Notes under the pieces: model-generated
The model's input: only the letters and a program-made list of their open reading frames with translations
Told to the model about the DNA's origin: nothing
Databases searched by the model: none
Program-made: the position numbers and the translations under genes
NCBI GenBank assembly: GCA_900549945.1
Contig: URQJ01000077.1
Coordinates: forward strand, 1 to 8,561
DNA length: 8,561 bases
Direction of reading: 5' to 3'
Source: an uncultured Oscillospiraceae bacterium
GTDB lineage: Bacteria; Bacillota; Clostridia; Oscillospirales; Acutalibacteraceae
Shown: one piece after another, positions 1 through 6,301 of the stretch
How the letters are laid out: every line of letters begins with the position of its first letter
Position numbering within the stretch: position 1 is the stretch's first letter

Positions 1-110
1 GGCCCGTGTGACGTGCCGGCAGGCAGCGGCCGCGTTCTGTGAGATCTGGGGCTGCGGCGTGTGCGGCGGGCCTGTGGGGCGTTCGCCGCGCCGGTCTGCG
101 GCTGTTTGAA
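1..110. other. Non-coding window edge, nothing recognised
   Basis: GC-rich sequence before the ATPase terminator. Open frames run through it, but none has a Shine-Dalgarno site, a recognisable protein motif or a sensible partner, so I call no gene. The start or end of a gene outside the window could lie here unseen. Between the terminator and the ATPase stop there is only a short 3' region with a 12-bp perfect palindrome, CCTGCGCGCAGG at 227-238, of unknown meaning. Confidence 0.4.
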
Positions 111-162
111 ATAAAACGAAAATCTCCCTGCAGGAAAGCGCGTGCAGCGCTCCTGCGGGGAG
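111..162 (-). terminator. Intrinsic terminator of the P-type ATPase gene
   Basis: Read on the minus strand, CTCCCCGCAGGA pairs with TCCTGCAGGGAG (12 positions, one C-A mismatch; + strand arms about 124-135 and 151-162). An inner GCGC/GCGC pairing closes a short loop. On the minus strand the stem is followed directly by ATTTTCGTTTTAT, a good U-rich tail. It lies about 90 nt after the ATPase stop codon, so the message carries a short 3' untranslated region. The plus-strand side is followed by CTATATTTTG, so weak bidirectional action is possible. Confidence 0.8.
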
Positions 163-253
163 GCTATATTTTGTACGGGACAACAAACGATCCGTTCATC
201 TTGCCTGCGGTGCATCCGGCCGTCAACCTGCGCGCAGGCGGCGGACCGGGGAG

Positions 254-2680
254 TTAGACGTCGCGGCGCTTTTTTTCGGAGCCGTGCAGGCGGCGGAACA
301 GGTCGGAGGCGAAGAAGCGGTCCGCGTGCTTTTCCGCGATGTGCTCCATGAAATGGTTCGAAAGCACCATAAAGACGATCAGCACGAGCAGCAGCGGGAT
401 CAGTACAAAAAGCATGGCGGCGGTCAGCGGTACGAGCGAGAAAATATCCATGAAAAGGATGTAGCCGAGGATGAAAGCCAGCATCATCGTGCCGAACAGC
501 GCGCCGCGCAGGGCATTGAACGGCACGCAGAGCTTGAACATCAGCATAAAGCCGACCGTGAACGCGACGAGCACGGAGAGCGTGGAGACCTGCTCCTGCG
601 TGAGGCCGAGCTGCTGCTGGAACAGGCAGAGGAACAGAACGCCGAGGATCATCGTCAGCGCCGAGGGGAAGGATTTTTTGAGCACGTTCGTCAGGAAATT
701 GCCGCGTATGCGGTCGCTGTTCGGCTCAAGCGCCAGAATGAACGACGGCGCGCCGATCGTCAGCGCGCTGACAAAGGTGAGGTGGATCGGCTCAAAGGGA
801 TAGGAGGCGGGCAGGAAGATAAAGAGCACGCCGAGAATGATCGAGTAAATTGTCTTTTGCAGGAACAGGGAGGCGGAGCGCTGGAGGTTGTTGATCGACC
901 GCCGGCCCTCCTTGACAACCTGCGGCATCGAGGCGAAGTTGGAGTCGAGCAGCACGAGATTTGAAACTGTGCGCGCGGCGTCGCTGCCCGAGGCCATCGC
1001 GATGCTGCAGTCGGCCTCCTTGAGCGCGAGCACGTCGTTCACGCCGTCGCCGGTCATCGCGACCGTGTGGCCGTTCGCCTTGAGCGCTTTGACAAACTGC
1101 AGCTTCTGCTGCGGGGTGACGCGGCCAAACACCGTGTGCCGCTCGATCGCCGCGCTGATGTCCGCCTCGGTTTGCAGCGTTGTGGCGTCGCAGTAATTTT
1201 CGGCGTCCGCCAGACCGGCCTTCTGCGCGATATTCGAGACGGTCACGGCATTGTCGCCCGAAATAACCTTCAGCGTCACGCCCTGCTCGGCAAAGTAGCG
1301 GAGCGTCTGCGGCGCCTCGGCGCGGATCTTATCGCTGATGGCGATCAGGCCAACCGGCCGCACGTCGGCGGGCAGGGATTTATCCTCGGCGAATGCGCCG
1401 TCCGCCCGGGCGAGCAGCAGAATGCGCTCGCCGCGCGCGGCATACGCTTCGGTCTGTGCACGGAGCGCATCGAAGCGCTCGTGCAGGATAAATTCGCCGG
1501 CGCCCATCACATAGGTGCCGCGCCCCTCAAAAACCGCGCCGCTCCACTTGCGCGCCGAGGAAAACGGGACGACCGCGCCCGCGCGCCAGAGCGTTTCGCC
1601 GGAAAACTGCGCCTTTACGGCGTTGTAGGTCGGGTTGTCGTCGGAAAGCGCGCCGACGAGCGCGGTCAGCGCCTCCGTCATTTCCGCTTCGGTACAGCCC
1701 TCGAGCGGGATGATCTCATCGACCTGCATCGTACCCTCGGTGATCGTGCCGGTCTTATCGAGGCAGAGGACATCGACGCGCGCGAGCGATTCGGTGCAGT
1801 AGAGGTCCTGTACGAGCGTCTTGTATTTCGAAAGCCGGATCACGCTGACGGCGAACACGACGCTTGTGAGCAGAATCAGCCCCTCCGGAATCATGCCGAT
1901 CATTGCGGCGACCGAGCTGACGACCGCGTCCTTGAAGGTGTCGTGCAGAATGAAAAACTGCTTGCCGAAGAGCAGAAGGCCGATCGGGATCAGCGCGAAG
2001 CCGATCGTCTTGACGATGAAGTTCAGCGCGTGCAGGATCTCGGAATGCGAGTGCTTGATGTACTTCGCGTCGTTTGCGATGCGGTTCGCATAGCTGTCGC
2101 GGCCGACGTGCTCCGCCTGCGCGAGGCAGCTTCCGGAGACGATGAAGCTGCCCGAAAGCAGCTTGTCCCCGGTGTGCTTGAGCACCGGGTCGCTTTCGCC
2201 GGTGATCAGCGATTCGTTGACCTCCACCTCGCCCTGCCGCACAACAGCGTCGGCGCAGATCTGCTGGCCATTCGAGAGCTGCATCACGTCGTCGAGCACG
2301 ATCTCATGCACGGCGATGTGGTGCAGCGCCCCGTCGCGCAGCACAGTGACCTTCGGCGCGGAGATCAGGGAGAGCTTGTCGATCGTCCGCTTGGCGCGGA
2401 TCCCCTGAAAGGAGCCGATCGCGGCGTTTGAAAAAATCACGCCGAGAAACAGCAGGTTTTTGAACGAGCCGACCAGCAGCACAAAGAAGGCCAGCACAAA
2501 GTTTAAAATGTTAAAAAAAGTAAAGGTGTTTTCAAGAATAATCTGCTTTTCTGTTTTGGTTTTGATGCCCTCGTCCGCGTTGCTGAGGCCCATTTCCATG
2601 CGCTTTCGCACCGCCTCTGCCGAAAGACCCGTTTTCAGGTCCGTGCAGGGCCGTGCGTTTTCCGTCTTTTCAGTTTCCAT
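254..2680 (-). CDS. CtpE-like cation-translocating P-type ATPase
   Basis: An 808-residue membrane pump using ATP to move a cation, forming an aspartyl-phosphate intermediate. All hallmarks are present (numbering from M1 at 2680): two N-terminal membrane segments near 50-90, actuator motif TGES at 160-163, PEGL in membrane segment 4 at 265-268, phosphorylation motif DKTGT with D308, SGDN near 474, and hinge motif TGDGVND at 543-549. About six more hydrophobic segments follow from residue 605, and the tail is basic. There is no N-terminal metal-binding CxxC domain. The MIPEGL stretch, the LARVDVLCLDKTG context and the ALTIGAPSFILALEPN stretch of the C-terminal membrane part resemble the mycobacterial CtpE group, linked to calcium uptake; the ion here is inferred. 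An upstream in-frame TTG (2746) lies in the -35 box, so I use ATG 2680, preceded by AAAGGG. Monocistronic, with its own promoter and terminator. Confidence 0.93.
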   Translation of the reverse strand: METEKTENARPCTDLKTGLSAEAVRKRMEMGLSNADEGIKTKTEKQIILENTFTFFNILNFVLAFFVLLVGSFKNLLFLGVIFSNAAIGSFQGIRAKRTIDKLSLISAPKVTVLRDGALHHIAVHEIVLDDVMQLSNGQQICADAVVRQGEVEVNESLITGESDPVLKHTGDKLLSGSFIVSGSCLAQAEHVGRDSYANRIANDAKYIKHSHSEILHALNFIVKTIGFALIPIGLLLFGKQFFILHDTFKDAVVSSVAAMIGMIPEGLILLTSVVFAVSVIRLSKYKTLVQDLYCTESLARVDVLCLDKTGTITEGTMQVDEIIPLEGCTEAEMTEALTALVGALSDDNPTYNAVKAQFSGETLWRAGAVVPFSSARKWSGAVFEGRGTYVMGAGEFILHERFDALRAQTEAYAARGERILLLARADGAFAEDKSLPADVRPVGLIAISDKIRAEAPQTLRYFAEQGVTLKVISGDNAVTVSNIAQKAGLADAENYCDATTLQTEADISAAIERHTVFGRVTPQQKLQFVKALKANGHTVAMTGDGVNDVLALKEADCSIAMASGSDAARTVSNLVLLDSNFASMPQVVKEGRRSINNLQRSASLFLQKTIYSIILGVLFIFLPASYPFEPIHLTFVSALTIGAPSFILALEPNSDRIRGNFLTNVLKKSFPSALTMILGVLFLCLFQQQLGLTQEQVSTLSVLVAFTVGFMLMFKLCVPFNALRGALFGTMMLAFILGYILFMDIFSLVPLTAAMLFVLIPLLLVLIVFMVLSNHFMEHIAEKHADRFFASDLFRRLHGSEKKRRDV

Positions 2681-2717
2681 ACCCGATTTTCCCTTTCCCA
2701 AATAGTCGTTCTTTAAA

Positions 2718-2746
2718 AGGATACACGAATACATGGGCGATTGCAA
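2718..2746 (-). promoter_or_regulatory. Promoter of the P-type ATPase gene
   Basis: On the minus strand TTGCAA (2741-2746) is followed after exactly 17 bp by TATCCT (2718-2723). Each box matches 4 of 6 consensus positions, so the promoter is moderate. It would start transcription near 2711 and give a leader of about 30 nt before ATG 2680. This placement rules out the longer reading with TTG 2746 as start. Confidence 0.6.
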
Positions 2747-2916
2747 GGCATCAGAAATGAATTTTCTCTTACAATTTGCCGTGCACGGGCGCAGAAAGGC
2801 GGAAAATATTTAATAAAAACTGCACGGGATTTTGGACAAAAAGCCGGTGCTCGTGCGGACGTATGCCCAAAAGCCGCGGATTTTTTTGACAAATCTCCCG
2901 GAAGCACGGCAAAAAT

Positions 2917-2949
2917 GCAGGGAAATCTGTGGGAAACGGCAGATTCTGC
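2917..2949. repeat. Imperfect inverted repeat upstream of the trefoil gene promoter
   Basis: AATCTG (2924-2929) pairs with CAGATT (2940-2945) around a 10-nt centre, and outer GCAG (2917-2920) pairs with CTGC (2946-2949) with a 3-nt bulge on the left. It ends 26 bp before the -35 box of the next gene and has no T-run, so it is not a terminator. It could be a protein-binding site or chance. Otherwise 2747-2975 is AT-rich spacer. It includes TGCACGGG repeated at 2782 and 2821 and a run of seven T at 2881-2887 with no convincing stem before it. Confidence 0.35.
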
Positions 2950-2975
2950 GCCGCGGCGGTGCGGAAAATGAAGAT

Positions 2976-3004
2976 TTGACTTTGCCGCCGCCTCGCCTTA
3001 TACT
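2976..3004 (+). promoter_or_regulatory. Strong sigma-A promoter of the trefoil/H1-tail gene
   Basis: TTGACT (2976-2981), a 17-bp spacer, then TATACT (2999-3004): 5/6 matches at each box with ideal spacing. Transcription should begin near 3011, giving a leader of about 50 nt. With AAGGAG at 3048-3053, nine bases before ATG 3063, this is the best-looking expression signal in the window and suggests an abundant product. Confidence 0.8.
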
Positions 3005-3062
3005 GATAATACAGAAAACAGAAGCAAAAAACCGTGTATATATCAGTAAGGAGAGAAAAATC

Positions 3063-3593
3063 ATGGCAGTTAAGATGGAAAAAAAATATGTCCTCACGAA
3101 CCGCAGAAGCGGCAAGATGCTGGCGGTGAACGGCGCTGCGGTCGTTCAGATGACCGAGGACGGCAGCGATATGCAGATCTGGCGCGCTGTGCCCGCCGAG
3201 GGCACAGCGGTGCAGCTCGTCAATAAGGCAACCGGTTTTGCGCTCACCGTTCCCGGCGAGGCGGAGAATGGCACGGTGCTCACCGCTGCGGCGCCGCAGG
3301 GCAGCGCCGACCAGCTCTGGAAGCTGACGACCACGACGCGTGGCTTCCGCAAGCTCATGCACGCGGCTTCCGGCAAGGTGGTTGACATCAAGGATATCAG
3401 CGATTCCGATTACGCGCCGGCACAGCTCTGGGAGTTTGTCAAGGGCGAGAATCAGGACTGGGTCGTCACCGAGGTCGAAAAGGAAGCGAAGGCGCCGGTC
3501 AAGCGCGCCGTGAAGGAGGTCAAGGCCGAGAAGCCCGCAAAGGCGCCGGCCAAGGCCGCGAAATCCGTTAAGACGGCGAAAAAAGCGAAATAA
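3063..3593 (+). CDS. Ricin-type beta-trefoil protein with histone-H1-like tail
   Basis: A 176-residue protein of unknown function. Residues 7-135 read as three beta-trefoil repeats with QxW motifs at Q38-W40, Q84-W86 and Q121-W123, plus a QDW at 131-133; repeats contain the phrases 'NRRSGKML', 'NKATGFAL' and 'HAASGKVV', typical of RICIN/RicinB_lectin_2 domains. Such domains usually bind sugars. From residue 137 to 176 the chain changes to low complexity: 13 Lys and 11 Ala in 40 residues, with KAPAKAAK-type runs like histone H1 or bacterial H1-like proteins. There is no signal peptide, membrane segment or LPxTG anchor, so a cytoplasmic location is expected, which is odd for a lectin. Start ATG 3063 is fixed by AAGGAG and by the promoter; the frame is open further upstream but that lies before the transcription start. 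Monocistronic, with its own terminator. Nucleic-acid binding through the tail is inference. Confidence 0.85.
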   Translation: MAVKMEKKYVLTNRRSGKMLAVNGAAVVQMTEDGSDMQIWRAVPAEGTAVQLVNKATGFALTVPGEAENGTVLTAAAPQGSADQLWKLTTTTRGFRKLMHAASGKVVDIKDISDSDYAPAQLWEFVKGENQDWVVTEVEKEAKAPVKRAVKEVKAEKPAKAPAKAAKSVKTAKKAK

Positions 3594-3604
3594 GCTGTTA
3601 AGGG

Positions 3605-3632
3605 GCCTGCGGCATGTGCCGCGGGCTTTTTT
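3605..3632 (+). terminator. Intrinsic terminator of the trefoil gene
   Basis: GCCTGCGGC (3605-3613) pairs with GCCGCGGGC (3618-3626) with one U-G wobble around the loop ATGT, followed directly by six T (3627-3632). It sits 12 nt after the stop codon. Confidence 0.9.
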
Positions 3633-3684
3633 CTTGCCCGCGGCTTTTGCAAATACGGTATATGGTATCGTCCGGCGCATATTC

Positions 3685-3749
3685 CTGTAAAAAAAGACTG
3701 TAAAAACGTAGTTTTGACTGTGTTCTTTTGGAGAGCTTTCCTGTATAAT
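3685..3749 (+). promoter_or_regulatory. Promoter region of the ThuA-SDR operon
   Basis: A perfect -10 box TATAAT lies at 3744-3749. The only good -35-like box, TTGACT at 3714-3719, is 24 bp away, too far for ordinary sigma-A contact; the hexamer at the right distance (TGTTCT, 3721-3726) is poor. Upstream are two A-tract repeats CTGTAAAAA at 3685 and 3698, 13 bp apart, which could act as UP element or activator site. A small hairpin CTCCG-GTTT-CGGAG (3758-3771) would form at the very 5' end of the message. The arrangement suggests a promoter that needs help from a regulator. Confidence 0.55.
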
Positions 3750-3799
3750 AGAAGAAGCTCCGGTTTCGGAGAATTTTAAAACAGAAAGTAGATGGGGTC

Positions 3800-4459
3800 A
3801 TGGAGAAAGTATTGGTCATCTGCGACGACCTCTGGCACCCGGCCGAGGTCATCGAGAAGGGGCTTGCCGCAAGGGCGGACGGCCGCTTCAGCTTCGACAT
3901 TGTCAAAGCCGCGAAGGATATTCTGACGCCGGCGCGCATCGCAAAGTACCGCCTGATCGTCTGCTGCAAGAGCAACAGCGTGATCGCGGTGAACCCGGCT
4001 CCGTGGTTCGAGCCGGGCGTGACGGAGGTCGGGCCCGCCGAGTTCGAGGAATTTATCCGCGCGGGCGGCGGCTTCCTCGCGGTGCATTCGGGTCTCGCCT
4101 ATACCGAGGAGCGCTGTGCGGAGTACGTGCGTCTGGCCGGCGCGGCCTTCCGCGGGCACCCGCCGCGCTGCACCGTGCATTTACGGGCGGCGGCGCAGGA
4201 TCACCCGATCCTCGACGGCGTGCCGGATTTTGTGATCCGCGACGAGCATTACGCGATGGAAATGACCTGCGAGGATGCGGAGGTCTTTCTCGAGAGCCGC
4301 TCCGAAAATGGCGGGATCCAGCCTGCGGGCTACACGCGCGAGATCGGCAGGGGACGCCTCTGCGCGCTGACGCCCGGCCACACGCTGGACGTATGGGAGG
4401 ACGAGCGGTTCCAGCGGCTGTTCACGAACGCCGCCGAATGGTGCATGAAGGAGCGGTGA
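3800..4459 (+). CDS. ThuA-like domain protein
   Basis: A 219-residue soluble protein, full length for a ThuA domain (trehalose-utilisation family, class I glutamine-amidotransferase-like fold). Motifs seen: GGGFLAVHSG at 89-98, FRGHP at 117-121, DHPIL at 134-138, DEHY at 148-151, and TPGHT with W199 near the end. The conserved His residues H96, H120, H150 and H194 are the likely active-site or metal-site residues. ThuA proteins occur in sugar-catabolic clusters, and ThuA/ThuB act in 3-keto-disaccharide metabolism in rhizobia; the substrate here is unknown. First gene of a three-gene operon: its stop is 5 nt before the SDR start, and the SDR Shine-Dalgarno lies inside its last codons. Its own ribosome site is weak (GATGGGG close to the ATG), so translation may be modest. 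No signal peptide. Confidence 0.85.
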   Translation: MEKVLVICDDLWHPAEVIEKGLAARADGRFSFDIVKAAKDILTPARIAKYRLIVCCKSNSVIAVNPAPWFEPGVTEVGPAEFEEFIRAGGGFLAVHSGLAYTEERCAEYVRLAGAAFRGHPPRCTVHLRAAAQDHPILDGVPDFVIRDEHYAMEMTCEDAEVFLESRSENGGIQPAGYTREIGRGRLCALTPGHTLDVWEDERFQRLFTNAAEWCMKER

Positions 4460-4464
4460 GGCAG

Positions 4465-5157
4465 ATGGAGAGGAAAACTGTATGGATCACCGGCGCGGAC
4501 CGCGGCGTGGGCTTCTCGCTCTGCGAGAAATTCCTCGAGGGCGGCTGGCACGTGTTCGCCGGGCAGTTCATGCCCGAATGGCCGGCGCTCGATGCGCTGC
4601 GGGAAAAATACCCCGATGCGCTGGAGATTCTGCCGCTGGACGTCGGGTGTGATGCATCGGTGCGGGCCGCTGCTGAGGCGACCGCGGCGCGCTGCGACCA
4701 CATCGACCTGCTTGTGAGCTGCGCCGGTATTTCCGGCGGCGACGACCCGGAGAAAACCCGCGCGATTTATAACGTGAATGTGGCCGGCGCCGTGCGCATG
4801 GTTGAGGCCTTTCTGCCGCTGATGCAGGCCGGCATGAAGCGGCTCGCGTTCATCTCGAGCGAAGCGGGCAGCGTGTCGGTGGCGCACCGGGACGGCGGAT
4901 TCGCCTACACCACCTCGAAAACGGCGCTCAACATGCTGGTGCGGTGCATGTTCCGCACGCTTTACCCCATGGGATACACGTTCCGCCTGTACCACCCGGG
5001 CTGGGTGCGCTCGTACATGAGCGGGAAGAAATCGACGGCCGGCAATTTCGAGCCGGAGGAAACCGCGGCGGTCGCATACCGCCAGTTTACGGCCGACCGC
5101 GAGACCGAGGACGTGCTCGTCATGACCGACGTCAGCGACGAGATGTGGCCGTATTGA
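4465..5157 (+). CDS. Short-chain dehydrogenase/reductase (classical SDR)
   Basis: A 230-residue cytoplasmic oxidoreductase of classical SDR length. Seen: cofactor motif TGADRGVG at 9-16 after the first beta strand, L58-D59-V60, a CAG version of the NAG motif at 86-88, structural Asn N105 in NVAG, catalytic Ser S132 in SSEAG, YxxxK at Y148-K152, and the PGW turn at 178-180. The full catalytic tetrad (N105, S132, Y148, K152) is present, so it should be an active NAD(P)(H)-dependent alcohol/ketone oxidoreductase; cofactor preference and substrate cannot be read. The open frame extends far upstream, but ATG 4465 aligns with the family start and is preceded by AAGGAG at 4448-4453. It is flanked by the ThuA gene (5-nt gap) and a degenerate paralogue (15-nt gap), so all three are probably one transcript. 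Confidence 0.9.
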   Translation: MERKTVWITGADRGVGFSLCEKFLEGGWHVFAGQFMPEWPALDALREKYPDALEILPLDVGCDASVRAAAEATAARCDHIDLLVSCAGISGGDDPEKTRAIYNVNVAGAVRMVEAFLPLMQAGMKRLAFISSEAGSVSVAHRDGGFAYTTSKTALNMLVRCMFRTLYPMGYTFRLYHPGWVRSYMSGKKSTAGNFEPEETAAVAYRQFTADRETEDVLVMTDVSDEMWPY

Positions 5158-5172
5158 CAGGGGGGAAGCGCG

Positions 5173-5838
5173 ATGAACAGAATTGTACTTTTGATGGAGA
5201 CCGGGCGCCCCGCGGTCCGCGAAGCGGCATCTTGGTTTGCGGCGCACGGCGACAAGGTTTACCTCGGCGTTCCGGCCGTGCCGCAGTTGCGCGATGAAAA
5301 TGCGGAATACCTTGTGTTCGACCCGCTCGTGCCGGAAAGCCTCGCGGCCGCGGTGAAAACCGTAGAGGCGGCGGACGGCAGGCTCGACATTTTTGTGGCC
5401 GGCGCGGCGGCTCACCCGCAGGATGGGGAGATCGGCGCCGGGCACGACAGCGGCGTGCTGGTGGAGGCGATGATGCGGAACGTCTATGGAAACCGCGCGG
5501 CGGCGGAGGCGTTTCTCCCGCTGCTGCGCCGCGGCATGAAGCGTGCTGCGGCGATTACGGAGATGGAATCGAGCAACAGCTGGAGCACCGGCAGGGCGGA
5601 TCTCGCCTACCACGCGTCGCTCGCGGGCCTCAATATGATGGGGAAGATTCTCTTCAACCGCCTGCGCCCCGAGGGCTTTACATTCCGCTGGTACTGCGAT
5701 GACGGCGCGCCGGGCGGCATGTGCGCGGCGGAATACATCGTTTCCGGTTTATGCTACGACGAGAAGGAGCCGTACATCCATTCCGACGAAAACCGGCTCG
5801 TTCTGCGCGACGCCTATCTGCGCGAGATCTCGTGGTAA
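5173..5838 (+). CDS. Degenerate SDR paralogue, probable pseudoenzyme
   Basis: A 221-residue protein homologous to the SDR just upstream: both share AEAFLPL/VEAFLPL, GMKR, AY..S...LN and GFTFRxY/GYTFRLY segments at matching positions. The enzymatic motifs have been lost. The cofactor loop reads ETGRPAVRE (9-17) instead of TGxxxGxG; the catalytic Ser is E130, and K of YxxxK is L150. Y146 and the structural N103 remain. The reading frame is intact, has a strong ribosome site (GGGGGGAAG at 5160-5168) and codon use like its neighbours, so it is not a decaying pseudogene. It probably arose by tandem duplication and now serves as a partner subunit, a binding protein or a sensor; which one is inference. 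It is the last gene of the operon, ending before a strong hairpin. Confidence 0.8.
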   Translation: MNRIVLLMETGRPAVREAASWFAAHGDKVYLGVPAVPQLRDENAEYLVFDPLVPESLAAAVKTVEAADGRLDIFVAGAAAHPQDGEIGAGHDSGVLVEAMMRNVYGNRAAAEAFLPLLRRGMKRAAAITEMESSNSWSTGRADLAYHASLAGLNMMGKILFNRLRPEGFTFRWYCDDGAPGGMCAAEYIVSGLCYDEKEPYIHSDENRLVLRDAYLREISW

Positions 5839-5867
5839 GGCCGGGGCGGCTCCGCATCTAAAATGGG

Positions 5868-5907
5868 AAGAGCCTCCGGCGCATTCGGTGCGTCAGGGGC
5901 TCTTTTC
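5868..5907 (+). terminator. Terminator hairpin shared by converging genes
   Basis: AAGAGCC (5868-5874) pairs with GGCTCTT (5898-5904), and an inner stem (5875-5883 with 5889-5897, one mismatch and two wobbles) continues to a small loop at TTCG. TTTTC follows on the plus strand. It ends the ThuA-SDR operon. The stop codon of the small membrane protein on the minus strand (5893-5895) lies inside the right arm, so both messages share it; the minus-strand tail (CCCATTTTA) is weaker. Confidence 0.8.
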
Positions 5908-6183
5908 AGTGTTTTCGGCAATTTTGGCGAGTGCAATCAGGTGCAGGCCGAACAAGAACAGCGGCGCGCCGAGCAGGCCGGCGGCGCATGCGGCGAGCGC
6001 GGCGATCCATGCGGCGGTGAGCATCGCGTCGCCGGCGACGAAGAGGATAGCCCCGAAGCGCAGGAGTGAAACGAGTGCCAGCACGAGCAGAACGAGGAGG
6101 CCGATGAGGAGCGCGCACAGGGCGTATTTTCCGGCCCGATAGAGCCGTTCGCCGCAGCGCAGCAGCCGTTTTGCATCCCACAT
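5893..6183 (-). CDS. Small hydrophobic membrane protein, function unknown
   Basis: A 96-residue protein I do not recognise. It has a basic amphipathic start (residues 1-19, KRLLRCGERLYRAGK), a strongly hydrophobic segment at about 20-41, and a second hydrophobic stretch at 43-87 long enough for one long or two short membrane helices, then a short polar tail. It has no signal peptidase site and no catalytic motif. ATG 6183 is chosen because a textbook AAAGGAGG (+ strand 6191-6198) lies seven bases upstream and the promoter lies just beyond; the open frame continues upstream to 6435 but would cross the promoter and antisense the XRE gene. It is divergent from the XRE gene, which probably represses it. 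Small membrane proteins paired with a divergent regulator can be stress or sensor proteins, but nothing here proves that. Confidence 0.8.
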   Translation of the reverse strand: MWDAKRLLRCGERLYRAGKYALCALLIGLLVLLVLALVSLLRFGAILFVAGDAMLTAAWIAALAACAAGLLGAPLFLFGLHLIALAKIAENTEKSP

Positions 6184-6212
6184 GGTTGTCCCTCCTTTGT
6201 ACCTTTTGGAAA

Positions 6213-6241
6213 AGTATAACACATTTGTGTTCACAAGACAA
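6213..6241 (-). promoter_or_regulatory. Promoter of the small membrane protein gene
   Basis: On the minus strand TTGTCT (6236-6241), a 17-bp spacer and TATACT (6213-6218). The boxes match 4/6 and 5/6 consensus positions. Transcription should start near 6206, giving a short leader to ATG 6183. One candidate operator copy fills most of the spacer, so a bound repressor would block polymerase directly. Confidence 0.7.
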
Positions 6242-6252
6242 CATATGTATTC
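6221..6252. promoter_or_regulatory. Tandem operator repeats between divergent promoters
   Basis: ACATTTGTGTTC (6221-6232) and ACATATGTATTC (6241-6252) match at 10 of 12 positions and are exactly 20 bp apart, about two helical turns, so they face the same side of DNA. Around the first copy there are also short inverted pairings (ACACA-TT-TGTGT at 6219-6230), and the second contains the palindrome ACATATGT. They lie across both divergent promoters. The most likely ligand is the adjacent XRE protein; this is inferred from position and symmetry. Confidence 0.6.
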
Positions 6253-6257
6253 ATAAT
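6230..6257 (+). promoter_or_regulatory. Probable promoter of the first XRE gene
   Basis: TTCACA (6230-6235) and CATAAT (6252-6257) are separated by 16 bp; each box is 5/6 consensus. It overlaps the oppositely directed promoter of the membrane protein gene, and operator copy two fills most of its spacer and touches the -10 box. Only one of the two promoters could hold polymerase at a time. Confidence 0.5.
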
Positions 6258-6301
6258 TCGGCCGCTTTTTCCCTAAACTACTAGGGGAAGGGGTGGTCAA
6301 T

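Noticed and set aside
1067..2431. A 454-codon open frame on the plus strand
   Set aside because: It lies antisense to the P-type ATPase, whose motifs are unmistakable. The product is Arg/Asp/Glu/Ala-rich with no domain, as expected from the complement of a GC-rich gene.
2681..2746. N-terminal extension of the ATPase from TTG 2746 by 22 residues
   Set aside because: The TTG falls in the -35 box of the likely promoter and the extension has no family counterpart; ATG 2680 fits better.
2832..3062. N-terminal extension of the trefoil protein by 77 residues
   Set aside because: The near-consensus promoter at 2976-3004 and the Shine-Dalgarno at 3048 lie inside it, so transcription and translation start after it. 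The extension is of unlike composition.
4330..5613. A 427-codon open frame on the minus strand
   Set aside because: Antisense shadow of the ThuA end, the SDR and part of its paralogue. The product is His/Arg-rich without motifs or ribosome site.
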